DNA of 64,000 nucleotides from Polaromonas sp. AET17H-212 (GTDB taxonomy: Bacteria; Pseudomonadota; Gammaproteobacteria; Burkholderiales; Burkholderiaceae_C), in NCBI RefSeq assembly GCF_002379085.1, contig NZ_NBZW01000015.1:1-64000 (forward strand), read 5' to 3'. A program made the translations under genes and the position numbers. Below are positions 52,626 through 61,342 of the stretch, in pieces (the first letter of the stretch is position 1; each line of letters starts with the position of its first letter). Under the pieces are notes generated by a model that saw nothing but the letters and a program-made list of their open reading frames with translations, made no database searches and was not told the DNA's origin.

Positions 52626-53885
52626 TCATTTGAGAATGGGTTCGGCTACCGGCACGCTGGCCGGCTGCATGCTTTTTCTGCGGCTTCCCAGGAATTTGGC
52701 AATGCGGCCGATGGCCTCGCGCAGGTCTTCCTCATGCGGCAAAAAGACGATGCGGAAGTGGTCCGGCGCCGCCCAGTTGAAACCGGTGCCCTGCACCAGC
52801 ATCACCTTGGTTTCCTTGAGCAGCTCCAGGAAAAACTGGCGGTCGTCGGTGATCGGGTAGACCTTGGGATCCAGCCGGGGGAACATGTAAAGCGCCGCAC
52901 TCGGCTTGACGCAGCTCACGCCGGGAATCGCGGTGATCAGCTCGTAGGCCAGGTCACGCTGGCGGCGCAGGCGCCCGCCCTCGCCGGTGAGGTCGTTGAT
53001 GCTCTGGTAGCCGCCCAGCGCGGTCTGGATGGCCCACTGGCCCGGCACGTTGGAGCACAGCTTCATGTTGGCCAGCATGTTCAGGCCCTCGATGTAGTCC
53101 CGCGCATGCTTTTTCGGCCCGGACACCACCAGCCAGCCGGCGCGGTAGCCGCAGGAACGGTAACTCTTGGACAGCGAGTTGAAGGTCAGCGTCAGCACAT
53201 CGGTGGACAGGCTGGCGATCGCCGTGTGTTTGACGCCGTCGTACAGCACCTTGTCGTAGACCTCGTCGGCCAGGATCACCAGGCCGTGTTCGCGCGCGAT
53301 GCCAACGATGCCGCGCAACAGCTCATCGGAATACAGCACGCCGGTCGGGTTGTTCGGGTTGATGACCACGATGCCTTTGGTCCGGGGCGTGATCTTGGCG
53401 CGAATGTCATCGAGGTTGGGCATCCAGCCGTTGTTCTCGTCGCACAGGTAATGCACCGGCGTGCCGCCCGCCAGGCTGGTGGAGGCCGTCCACAGGGGGT
53501 AGTCGGGAGACGGTAGCAGCAGCTCGTCGCCGTTGTCCAGCAGCGCGTTGGTGGCCATGGAAATCAGCTCGCTCGCGCCGTTGCCCAGATAGATGTCGTC
53601 CAGCGTCACGCCCTTGATGCCCTGCCGCTGGGTTTCGTGCATGACGGCCTTGCGCGCCGCAAAAATGCCCTTGCTGTCCGAATAACCCGCCGAGGCCGGC
53701 AGGTTGCGGATCATGTCCTGCTGGACTTCTTCAGGCGCGTCAAAACCGAACACCGCGAGATTGCCGAGGTTGAGCTTGATGAGTTTTTGCCCTTCTTCCT
53801 CCATCTGCTTGGCGGCATCCATGATGGGACCGCGGATGTCGTAAAGCACATTGGCCAGTTTGGCCGATTTGGTGATCAATTTCAT
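52626..53885 (-). CDS. PLP-dependent aminotransferase, AlaA-like
   Basis: A 419-residue class I/II aminotransferase with the PLP lysine in FNSLSKSYRSCGYRAGW, VINPNNPTGVLYS and ILADEVYDKVLYDG. It resembles glutamate-pyruvate aminotransferase AlaA/YfbQ and makes alanine or a related amino acid. The start MKLITKSAKL at 53885 is chosen from the family N-terminus; the frame is open far upstream. It is the first gene of the conserved betaproteobacterial group with hom and thrC. Confidence 0.92.
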   Translation of the reverse strand: MKLITKSAKLANVLYDIRGPIMDAAKQMEEEGQKLIKLNLGNLAVFGFDAPEEVQQDMIRNLPASAGYSDSKGIFAARKAVMHETQRQGIKGVTLDDIYLGNGASELISMATNALLDNGDELLLPSPDYPLWTASTSLAGGTPVHYLCDENNGWMPNLDDIRAKITPRTKGIVVINPNNPTGVLYSDELLRGIVGIAREHGLVILADEVYDKVLYDGVKHTAIASLSTDVLTLTFNSLSKSYRSCGYRAGWLVVSGPKKHARDYIEGLNMLANMKLCSNVPGQWAIQTALGGYQSINDLTGEGGRLRRQRDLAYELITAIPGVSCVKPSAALYMFPRLDPKVYPITDDRQFFLELLKETKVMLVQGTGFNWAAPDHFRIVFLPHEEDLREAIGRIAKFLGSRRKSMQPASVPVAEPILK

Positions 53886-54037
53886 GGTCTGTGGTCGTTC
53901 TTCAGCAAACGCAAAGCCTGCAAAGGCGCAATGGACGCAGGGGTAAGCGGAAATTGGGACGGAATCTATAATTTGACCACATAAACCCGCGATTTCGCTG
54001 GCCGGCAGCCCCCCACCCCACCCCTTCTGAACACCGC

Positions 54038-54439
54038 ATGAAATTACAGCCCGACCGCCTCGACGTTCAATCCATTCTTGGCTATGGCCCCGGATGGATA
54101 GGGCTGGGCAACCAGGGGGTGGCCGAAAAAATAGAGCAAAGCATCGTGATCGGCTCACGCGGCGAAAAGTTCGCCTGGGACTGCGCCCGTTTCGAAGACC
54201 TCACGCCGGCGCACTTCGAGCGCCTGGCCGATACCCGGCCCGAGCTGGTGATTTTCGGCAGCGGCAGCCGCCTGCGTTTTGCGCCGCCGGCCTTTTTGCG
54301 CAGCCTGATGGCGGCGCGCATCGGCATCGAAACCATGGACACGCTGGCAGCCTGCCGCACCTACAACATCCTCGCTGGCGAAGGCCGGATTGTGCTGACC
54401 GCCCTGCTGATTGAACCGCCAGATCGCGCCCACGGGTGA
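54038..54439 (+). CDS. Mth938-like domain protein
   Basis: A 133-residue protein of the Mth938/NDUFAF3 group (DUF498): SIVIGSRGEKFAWDCARFED, PELVIFGSGSRLRF and IGIETMDTLAACRTYNILAG. Some relatives assist respiratory complex I assembly; the bacterial role is unknown. It diverges from alaA across about 150 bases that contain a TATAAT-like sequence (53967-53972), and it precedes bcp on the same strand. Confidence 0.88.
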   Translation: MKLQPDRLDVQSILGYGPGWIGLGNQGVAEKIEQSIVIGSRGEKFAWDCARFEDLTPAHFERLADTRPELVIFGSGSRLRFAPPAFLRSLMAARIGIETMDTLAACRTYNILAGEGRIVLTALLIEPPDRAHG

Positions 54440-54560
54440 GCAAGCTGCTTTCAGGGTAAAATCTAGGGTTGCATTTGGTGCAACGTCGGGGGTTTGGCCC
54501 AAATTTTGCGGTCAAAGCCAACGACATATCACAATTACTTTTGTCAGGGGTCCACGCAGT

Positions 54561-55037
54561 ATGGCAGTCGTCGTCAACAAACCACTCCCGGAATTTGAAG
54601 CCAACGCCACAAGCGGCGTCAAAGTCTCCAACCAAACCCACCTGGGTCATGTGGTGGTCCTGTATTTTTACCCCAAGGACAATACGCCCGGCTGCACCAC
54701 CGAGGCCATGCAGTTCCGCGATCGTTACAAGGATTTCGTCAAGGCCGGCGCCACCGTGTTCGGCGTCTCGCGCGACAACATGAAGTCGCACGACGAATTC
54801 AAGGCCAAGCTGGAGTTGCCCTTCGAGCTGATTGCCGATACCGAAGAAAAAATGTGCCACATGTTCGGCGTGGTCAAGAACAAGATCATGTACGGCAAAA
54901 AGGTCAAGGGCATCGAGCGCAGCACCTTTCTCGTGGGCGCCGACGGCATGCTCAAGGAAGAGTGGCGCGGGCTGAAAGTGCCCGGCCATGTGGACGACGT
55001 GCTCAAGGCCGTCAAGGCACTGAAAAAAGCGGCCTGA
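54561..55037 (+). CDS. bcp: Peroxiredoxin (Bcp/PrxQ type)
   Basis: A 158-residue thiol peroxidase that reduces hydrogen and organic peroxides. The peroxidatic cysteine is in FYPKDNTPGCTTEAMQFRD (about Cys47). The matching position five residues later, where some members carry the resolving cysteine, is not cysteine here; another cysteine (KMCHMF) lies further on. The start MAVVVNKPLP at 54561. A strong terminator lies about 100 bases downstream. Confidence 0.93.
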   Translation: MAVVVNKPLPEFEANATSGVKVSNQTHLGHVVVLYFYPKDNTPGCTTEAMQFRDRYKDFVKAGATVFGVSRDNMKSHDEFKAKLELPFELIADTEEKMCHMFGVVKNKIMYGKKVKGIERSTFLVGADGMLKEEWRGLKVPGHVDDVLKAVKALKKAA

Positions 55038-55133
55038 AAAGCCCCTTTCGCCGCGTCACCAAAAGCCGTCTGCCCTGTCACGCGAGTCGTGCATAATGAC
55101 TTCATGCTGTTGACCTTAGCGACTGCGCCCACC

Positions 55134-55167
55134 GAAAAAGCCGCCTTGGCCTCCAGGCGGCTTTTTC
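55134..55167 (+). terminator. Strong intrinsic terminator between bcp and phoH
   Basis: GAAAAAGCCGCCT and AGGCGGCTTTTTC form a perfect 13-base-pair stem with an eight-base loop. It lies 97 bases after bcp and only 37 bases before phoH, and works on both strands. Confidence 0.85.
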
Positions 55168-55203
55168 GCTTTTAGAACCCCAACCTTGTGAGTTTCAAGC
55201 ACC

Positions 55204-56889
55204 ATGCCCTTGCCACCCGCCCCGACCAAACGTGCCGCCTTGCTCTCTGCCGACGCCCTGGAAACGCCGGTCCGTACGCATGCCAGGACGACGCGAAAGA
55301 CGGAGCAGGCCGGACCGGCACACAAGACGGCGGCACTGGACCTTTTTGACAGCCGTTCCGGCGGTGGCGAGGCCAAGCCGGCCGCGTATCTGCCCAAGGA
55401 GCCTGCGCGCCAGGCGAAAGACACCGACAGTTACCACAAGGAACCGCAGGCGGCCGTCCGTCCGGAGCCCGCCGCCAAGCCCAAGAAGCCCAAGCATACG
55501 GGCCCGGCCAAGCTGTTTGTGCTCGACACCAATGTGCTGATGCACGACCCGATGTGCCTGTTCCGCTTCGAGGAACACGACATCTTTTTGCCCATGATCG
55601 TGCTTGAAGAGCTCGATGGCCACAAAAAGGGCATGACCGAAGTGGCGCGCAATGCCCGCCAGACCAGCCGCACCCTGGACGCGCTGGCCGGCACCAGCGG
55701 CGCCGACATTGCCAAGGGCCTCAAGCTCGATACCACCGGGCACAAGGAAGCCGGTGGCTGCCTGTTCTTCCAGACCAAGCCGCTGGACTACTCGCTGCCG
55801 ATGAGCCTGCCGCAGGGCAAGGCCGACAACCAGATCCTCGGCGTAGTCGAAGCGTTGCGCAAGGAATACGCGCCGCGCGATGTGGTGCTGGTGTCCAAGG
55901 ACATCAACATGCGCGTCAAGGCCAGGGCCCTGGGCCTGGCCACCGACGATTACCAGAATGACAAGACGCTGGAAGACGGCGACATGCTGTACGCCGGCTC
56001 GCTGCCCCTGCCGGCTGACTTCTGGACCCGCCAGAGCAAGACCATCGAAAGCTGGCAGCAGGGCAGCCACACCTTCTACCGCATCACCGGCCCCATCGTC
56101 GGCAGCCTGCTAATCAACCAGTTTGTGTTTTTCGAGGCGCCCGGCGAGCCGCCGCTGTACGCCCGCGTCACCGAAATCCGCGCCAAGACCGCGGTGCTGA
56201 AAACACTGAAGGACTACACCCACCTCAAAAATGCAGTGTGGGGCATCACCACGCGTAACCGCGAGCAGAACTTCGCGATGAACCTGCTGATGGACCCGGA
56301 GGTCGACTTTGTCACGCTGGCGGGCACGGCCGGCACCGGCAAGACGCTGATGGCCCTGGCCAGCGGCCTGACGCAGGTGCTGGACGACCGCCGCTACACC
56401 GAGATCATCATGACCCGCGCCACCGTCAGCGTCGGTGAAGACATCGGCTTCCTGCCGGGTACCGAGGAAGAAAAAATGGGCCCCTGGATGGGCGCACTCG
56501 ACGACAACCTCGAGGTGCTGGGCAAAAACGACAGCGGCTCCGGCGAATGGGGCCGCGCGGCCACCAACGAACTGATCCGCTCACGCATCAAGGTCAAGAG
56601 CATGAACTTCATGCGCGGCCGCACCTTCCTGAACAAGTACGTGATCATCGACGAGGCGCAGAACCTGACGCCCAAGCAGATGAAAACGCTGATCACCCGC
56701 GCCGGCCCGGGCACCAAGATCATCTGCATGGGCAACCTCGCACAGATCGACACGCCTTACCTGACCGAGGGTTCGTCGGGCATGACCTATGCCGTGGATC
56801 GCTTCAAGGGCTGGCCGCACGGCGGGCACATCACGCTGGCGCGCGGCGAACGCTCACGCCTGGCCGATTTCGCCAGCGAGGTGCTCTGA
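55204..56889 (+). CDS. PIN-PhoH family ATPase/ribonuclease
   Basis: A 561-residue protein joining an N-terminal PIN nuclease domain (about residues 104-245; KLFVLDTNVLMHDP and DNQILGVVEAL with acidic residues) to a C-terminal PhoH P-loop domain (Walker A GTAGTGKT near 374-381; YVIIDEAQNLTPKQMK as Walker B). An Ala/Lys/Pro-rich linker of about 100 residues precedes the PIN domain. PIN-PhoH proteins unwind and cut RNA. The gene starts just after the strong terminator, so it needs its own promoter or antitermination. Confidence 0.93.
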   Translation: MPLPPAPTKRAALLSADALETPVRTHARTTRKTEQAGPAHKTAALDLFDSRSGGGEAKPAAYLPKEPARQAKDTDSYHKEPQAAVRPEPAAKPKKPKHTGPAKLFVLDTNVLMHDPMCLFRFEEHDIFLPMIVLEELDGHKKGMTEVARNARQTSRTLDALAGTSGADIAKGLKLDTTGHKEAGGCLFFQTKPLDYSLPMSLPQGKADNQILGVVEALRKEYAPRDVVLVSKDINMRVKARALGLATDDYQNDKTLEDGDMLYAGSLPLPADFWTRQSKTIESWQQGSHTFYRITGPIVGSLLINQFVFFEAPGEPPLYARVTEIRAKTAVLKTLKDYTHLKNAVWGITTRNREQNFAMNLLMDPEVDFVTLAGTAGTGKTLMALASGLTQVLDDRRYTEIIMTRATVSVGEDIGFLPGTEEEKMGPWMGALDDNLEVLGKNDSGSGEWGRAATNELIRSRIKVKSMNFMRGRTFLNKYVIIDEAQNLTPKQMKTLITRAGPGTKIICMGNLAQIDTPYLTEGSSGMTYAVDRFKGWPHGGHITLARGERSRLADFASEVL

Positions 56890-56927
56890 CACCAGCGCAT
56901 GGGGGCGCCCGGTCTGGGTGCCCGGAC

Positions 56928-57371
56928 CTATCGCCGCCCCTTCTTTTTTAGCTTCGCCAGCGTCTTTGGCAGGAGGCCCAGGGCAGCGCGGGCCAGCGTA
57001 TCCGCCTCACCATTGCGGTGACGCGGTATCCAGTGCAGCGAGGTGTGGGTGAAGGTCGCCAGCAAGGCACCCGCCTCGTCATACAACGCGGCCAGCCGCA
57101 GCACAGGCGGCACGTCCACGACGCCCAGTTGCGCCACCAGCAGACTGCTGTCGCTGTAAATCTGCAGCGCCGTCGCCCCGCGCGCCTGGGCGTCGCGCAG
57201 CGCCGCCATCAGCGCCCTCGCCTCCGCCTCGTTGTTGCAGCCCCGCGCATCCGTCGCCATCGAGAGCGCGTGCCGCGTGCCGTCAGGCGCCACCAGCACC
57301 GCGCCCAGGCCCATGCGGCCGGGGTTGGGCACCGCGCTACCGTCACAGTAAATGATCCAGGGCGGGATCAC
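56928..57371 (-). CDS. RNase H-like protein
   Basis: A 147-residue RNase HI fold with the catalytic acids visible: YCDGSAVPNPG, NNEAEARAL, IYSDSSLLV and the late aspartate in RHRNGEADTLA. It should cut RNA in RNA-DNA hybrids, but it differs from canonical RnhA and ends in a lysine-rich tail (KTLAKLKKKGRR), so it may be a second RNase H. Its start overlaps the stop of the antiporter gene (ATGA, 57368-57371). Confidence 0.85.
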   Translation of the reverse strand: MIPPWIIYCDGSAVPNPGRMGLGAVLVAPDGTRHALSMATDARGCNNEAEARALMAALRDAQARGATALQIYSDSSLLVAQLGVVDVPPVLRLAALYDEAGALLATFTHTSLHWIPRHRNGEADTLARAALGLLPKTLAKLKKKGRR

Positions 57372-59068
57372 GTGTGACGTTGCGCGAGAGCCGACCGCTC
57401 CAGCACATACCGCATCATCGACTGGGCCAGTTCTTCCTCGCCCAGGAAAATCTTGCCGGCGTGTTCGCTCTCCAGCAATTTCGCCTCGGCCTCGCTGTGC
57501 GTGCGCACCACGATTTCGATCTCGGGGTTGAGCGTGCGCGCGGTGTTGACCATCTGCCGCACGTTCAAAGTGTCAGGTGTGGCGATCACCAGCATGCGGG
57601 CATTGGCGATGTGAGCCTGGACCAGCACCACAGGTTCCGCCGCATCGCCCGACACGGCCATCAGGCCTTCTGATCGCAGTCTTTCGACCACCTCGCGGTT
57701 CTGTTCCACCACCACATAGGGAAGCTGGTTGGCCGTCAGGGCCTGCGCAATACGCCGCCCCACCCGACCGTAACCGACCAGCACCACCTGGCGCGACAGG
57801 TATTTTTCTTCGGTGCTGGCGGGCAGTTCGGCCGTTGGATCATCGCGCGCCTCGAGTTTCCGGGCAATCGGCGATCGGGCCAGAATCCATTGCTGCAGCG
57901 GTTCCACCGCCCGGAACACCAACTGGTTCAGTGCAATCGAGATCAATGCGCCGGCCAGCACCAGGCTCTGGCCCTCGGGGGGCAACAGGCCCAGCGACGC
58001 CCCCATGGCCACAAGAATGAAGGAAAACTCGCCGATCTGCGCCAGACTGGCCGACACCGTGAGCGCCGTGTTCAGCGGGTAGCGAAAGCCCAGCACCAGC
58101 GCCGCTGCGGCCAGAGACTTGCCGACCACGATGATGGCGACGACCGCCAGCACCTGCAGCGGTCGCTCGACGATGACCCAGGGGTCGAACAACATGCCGA
58201 CCGAGACAAAAAACAGCACGGCAAACGCATCGCGCAGCGGCAATGACTCTTCAGCCGCGCGGTGGCTGAACTCCGACTCGCGCATCACCATACCGGCGAA
58301 AAAAGCACCAAGTGCAAACGACACACCAAACAGGACCGTTGCGCCAAAGGCAATGCCGACGGCTGCCGACACCACACACAGGGTGAACAGTTCGCGCGAG
58401 CCGGTGCGCTGCACCTGCCACAGCACCCAGGGGAAAAAACGGCGCCCGACCACCAGCATCAGCGCGACAAAGCCGCCGACCTGCAGCAGCGTGAGGCCCA
58501 GCGTCTTCCACAGCGAATCGACATCGGCTTCGCCCCGGCCCGACAGCCAGCCGCCCAGCGGCGGCAGCAACACCAGCACCAGCACCATGGCCAGATCCTC
58601 GACCACCAGCCAGCCCACGGCAATGCGGCCGTTGGCCGAATCCAGCACGCCGCGCGCTTCCAGCGCGCGCAACAGCACGACGGTGCTGGCCACCGACAGC
58701 GACAGGCCGAACACCAGCGCGCCGCCCAGGTTCCAGCCCCACCAGTGCGCCAGGCCCATGCCCAGTGCCGTGGCGACCGTCATCTGCACCACCGCGCCAG
58801 GCACGGCGATCTTGCGCACGGCCAGCAGGTCGTCGAGCGAGAAGTGCAGGCCCACGCCGAACATCAGCAGCATCACGCCGATCTCGGCGAGTTGGCTCGC
58901 AATCGCGGCATCGGCCACAAAGCCGGGCGTGAAGGGGCCGATCAGCACCCCGGCCAGCAGGTAGCCTACCAGCGAGGGCAGCTTCATGCGCGCGGCGATA
59001 AAACCGAAGATCAGGGCGAGACCCAGACCGGCGGCAATGGTGCTGATGAGAGAGACGCTGTGCGGCAT
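57368..59068 (-). CDS. Kef-type cation/proton antiporter (YbaL-like)
   Basis: A 566-residue CPA2-family antiporter: about twelve transmembrane helices (to about residue 385) followed by a cytoplasmic RCK/TrkA-N domain (VVLVGYGRVGRRIAQAL) that binds nucleotides and gates the transporter. Members exchange K+ or Na+ for H+ or work in glutathione-regulated efflux. No KefF/KefG partner is adjacent. It is upstream of, and coupled to, the RNase H-like gene. Confidence 0.9.
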   Translation of the reverse strand: MPHSVSLISTIAAGLGLALIFGFIAARMKLPSLVGYLLAGVLIGPFTPGFVADAAIASQLAEIGVMLLMFGVGLHFSLDDLLAVRKIAVPGAVVQMTVATALGMGLAHWWGWNLGGALVFGLSLSVASTVVLLRALEARGVLDSANGRIAVGWLVVEDLAMVLVLVLLPPLGGWLSGRGEADVDSLWKTLGLTLLQVGGFVALMLVVGRRFFPWVLWQVQRTGSRELFTLCVVSAAVGIAFGATVLFGVSFALGAFFAGMVMRESEFSHRAAEESLPLRDAFAVLFFVSVGMLFDPWVIVERPLQVLAVVAIIVVGKSLAAAALVLGFRYPLNTALTVSASLAQIGEFSFILVAMGASLGLLPPEGQSLVLAGALISIALNQLVFRAVEPLQQWILARSPIARKLEARDDPTAELPASTEEKYLSRQVVLVGYGRVGRRIAQALTANQLPYVVVEQNREVVERLRSEGLMAVSGDAAEPVVLVQAHIANARMLVIATPDTLNVRQMVNTARTLNPEIEIVVRTHSEAEAKLLESEHAGKIFLGEEELAQSMMRYVLERSALAQRHT

Positions 59069-59202
59069 GCGAAAGGGGTTCCTTCAGACAGGGCGGTGGA
59101 GGGACCCTGCGTGAGCACTTGCCAAAAACAGGCGCCTGCCGCAGAACGAATTGGGGGTGAAGGCTTTCCAGCCTCATTTCATTATAAAAACAGAAAACAA
59201 AA

Positions 59203-59220
59203 AACCCGCCGAAGCGGGTT
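59203..59220 (-). terminator. Intrinsic terminator after phaB
   Basis: AACCCGC pairs with GCGGGTT around a four-base loop, and on the pha strand it is followed by TTTTTTGTTTT. It lies 29 bases past the phaB stop. A further pair of matching arms (59161-59175 and 59236-59248) surrounds it. Confidence 0.85.
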
Positions 59221-59248
59221 TCTTCTGGATACTGACAGGCTGGAAGCC

Positions 59249-59986
59249 TCAGCCCATGTGCAAACCACCGTTAAGCGAGAAGTCGGCCCCCGTCGCATAG
59301 CCGCCTTCGTCCGAGGCAATCCACGAAATGATGGAGGCGATTTCTTCCGGGGTGCCCAGGCGTTTGGCGGGCACGCCGGCGACAATTTTCTCCAGCACGT
59401 CGGGGCGGATGGCCTTGACCATGTCGGTGCCGATGTAGCCCGGGCTCACGGTGTTGACCGTCACGCCCTTGGCGGCCACCTCTTGCGCCAGCGCCATGGT
59501 GAAGCCGTGCAGGCCGGCCTTGGCGGTCGAGTAGTTGACCTGGCCGAACTGGCCCTTCTGCCCGTTGACCGACGAGATGTTGATGACGCGGCCAAAGCCA
59601 GCCTCGATCATGCCTTCGATCACCTGCTTGGTGACATTGAACATGCTGTCGAGGTTGGTGGAGATCACCGCGTCCCAGTCGGCCTTGCTCATCTTGCGGA
59701 ATTGGCCGTCGCGCGTGATGCCGGCGTTGTTGACCAACACGCTGACCGCGCCGTGCTCGGCCTTGACCTTGTCGAAGGCCGCAACGGTGGAGTCCCAGTC
59801 GCCGACATTGCCGACCGAGGTGTGGAAGGTGTAGCCGAGCGCTTTCTGCTCGTCTATCCATTTGGTGAAGTCACGCGTCGGGCCACAACCGGCCACCACG
59901 GTGAAGCCGTCCTTGTGCAGGCGCTGGCAGATGGCGGTTCCGATGCCCCCCATGCCGCCGGTCACGTATGCAATTCGTTTTGCCAT
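59249..59986 (-). CDS. phaB: Acetoacetyl-CoA reductase
   Basis: A 245-residue short-chain dehydrogenase that reduces acetoacetyl-CoA to D-3-hydroxybutyryl-CoA with NADPH, step two of PHB synthesis. Seen: YVTGGMGGIGTAICQRL, NNAGITRDGQFRKM, catalytic serine in INISSVNGQKGQFGQ and Tyr-Lys in NYSTAKAG. It is the last gene of phaC-phaA-phaB, followed by a strong terminator. Confidence 0.96.
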   Translation of the reverse strand: MAKRIAYVTGGMGGIGTAICQRLHKDGFTVVAGCGPTRDFTKWIDEQKALGYTFHTSVGNVGDWDSTVAAFDKVKAEHGAVSVLVNNAGITRDGQFRKMSKADWDAVISTNLDSMFNVTKQVIEGMIEAGFGRVINISSVNGQKGQFGQVNYSTAKAGLHGFTMALAQEVAAKGVTVNTVSPGYIGTDMVKAIRPDVLEKIVAGVPAKRLGTPEEIASIISWIASDEGGYATGADFSLNGGLHMG

Positions 59987-60057
59987 GTCTTGCTCCTTTA
60001 ATTATCAATTTCCAACGTCGTGGGAAAAACCTGACGGCTGGGGCGCCGGCTCTGCAT

Positions 60058-60107
60058 TGCTATCAAATAAATAGCTGGCAGCGCACAAGCGGCAAGGGCC
60101 ACGACCT
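60058..60107 (-). repeat. Interspersed repeat family A, copy 7
   Basis: TTGCTATCAAATAAATAGCT ... GCGGCAAGGGCCACGACC on the + strand. It occupies most of the gap between phaA and phaB. Confidence 0.6.
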
Positions 60108-60121
60108 GTTTTAACCCATAT

Positions 60122-61300
60122 TTAGCGTTCCAGTGTGAGGGCAACCCCCATGCCGCCACCGATACACAGGCTGGCAATGCCTTTTTTGGCATCACGCCTG
60201 ACCATTTCGTGGATCAGCGTGACCAGAATGCGGCAACCGGATGCACCAATCGGGTGACCGATGGCGATGGCACCGCCGTTGACATTGACCTTGCTGGTGT
60301 CCCAGCCCATTTCCTTGTTGACGGCGCAGGCCTGCGCCGCGAAGGCTTCGTTGATCTCCAGCAGGTCCAGGTCCTGCGCTTTCCAGCCGGCGCGGGCCAG
60401 CGCCTTGGTGGAGGCCGGCACCGGGCCCATGCCCATGAAAGCCGGGTCGAGCCCGCTGGTCGCGTAGCTGGCGATGCGGGCCAGGGGCTTGAGGCCCAGC
60501 GCCGCCGCCTTTTTGGCCGTCATCACCATGACAGCGGCCGCGCCGTCGTTGATGCCCGAGGCATTGCCTGCCGTCACGCCGCCGGCCTTGTCGAAGGCGG
60601 GGCGCAAGCCAGCCAGGCCATCGGCGCTGCTCTTGCGGTTGATGAACTCGTCGGCCGCAAACACGACGGCGTCGCCCTTTTTCTGCGGGATGGAAAACGG
60701 CACGATTTCGTCCTTGAACTTGCCGGCGTCCTGCGCCGCCATGGCCTTGGTCTGGCTGGCCAGGGCGAGTTCGTCCTGCATCTCGCGGCTGATGCTGTAT
60801 TTCTTGGCAACGTTCTCGGCGGTGATGCCCATGTGGTACTGGTTGTAGACGTCCCACAGGCCATCAACAATCATCGAGTCGATCATTTTCCAGTCGCCCA
60901 TGCGCTGGCCTTCGCGCGAGCCGTTGAGCACGTGCGGTGCGGCGCTCATGTTCTCCTGGCCGCCGGCAATCACGATCTCGCTGTCGCCGGTCGCGACCGC
61001 CTGCGCGGCCAGCATCACGGCCTTCAGGCCGGAGCCGCAGACCGCGTTGATGGTCAGGCCGGGGATGGCGTGCGGAAAACCCGCTTTCACCACGCTCTGG
61101 CGCGCCGGGTTCTGGCCCACGCCGGCCGCCAGCACCTGGCCCAGGATGACTTCACCGATGAGGTCCGCCGACAGGCCGGCGCGCTCGGCCACTGCCTTGA
61201 TGACGGCCGCACCGAGTTCGGTCGCGGGGATTTTGGCCAGGCTGCCGCCGAACTTGCCGACGGCGGTGCGGGCCGCTGAAACGATGACGATGTCTTCCAT
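60122..61300 (-). CDS. phaA: Acetyl-CoA acetyltransferase (beta-ketothiolase)
   Basis: A 392-residue thiolase that condenses two acetyl-CoA to acetoacetyl-CoA. Seen: the nucleophilic cysteine in [28 protein letters not shown] with the catalytic histidine and the second cysteine in [10 protein letters not shown] at the C-terminus. Length matches the family. It lies between phaC (42-base gap) and phaB (about 135 bases with a repeat). Confidence 0.96.
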   Translation of the reverse strand: MEDIVIVSAARTAVGKFGGSLAKIPATELGAAVIKAVAERAGLSADLIGEVILGQVLAAGVGQNPARQSVVKAGFPHAIPGLTINAVCGSGLKAVMLAAQAVATGDSEIVIAGGQENMSAAPHVLNGSREGQRMGDWKMIDSMIVDGLWDVYNQYHMGITAENVAKKYSISREMQDELALASQTKAMAAQDAGKFKDEIVPFSIPQKKGDAVVFAADEFINRKSSADGLAGLRPAFDKAGGVTAGNASGINDGAAAVMVMTAKKAAALGLKPLARIASYATSGLDPAFMGMGPVPASTKALARAGWKAQDLDLLEINEAFAAQACAVNKEMGWDTSKVNVNGGAIAIGHPIGASGCRILVTLIHEMVRRDAKKGIASLCIGGGMGVALTLER

Positions 61301-61342
61301 GATGTACTTTCTCCAGTGAATGGGTTCAACACGTGTGGCGCG

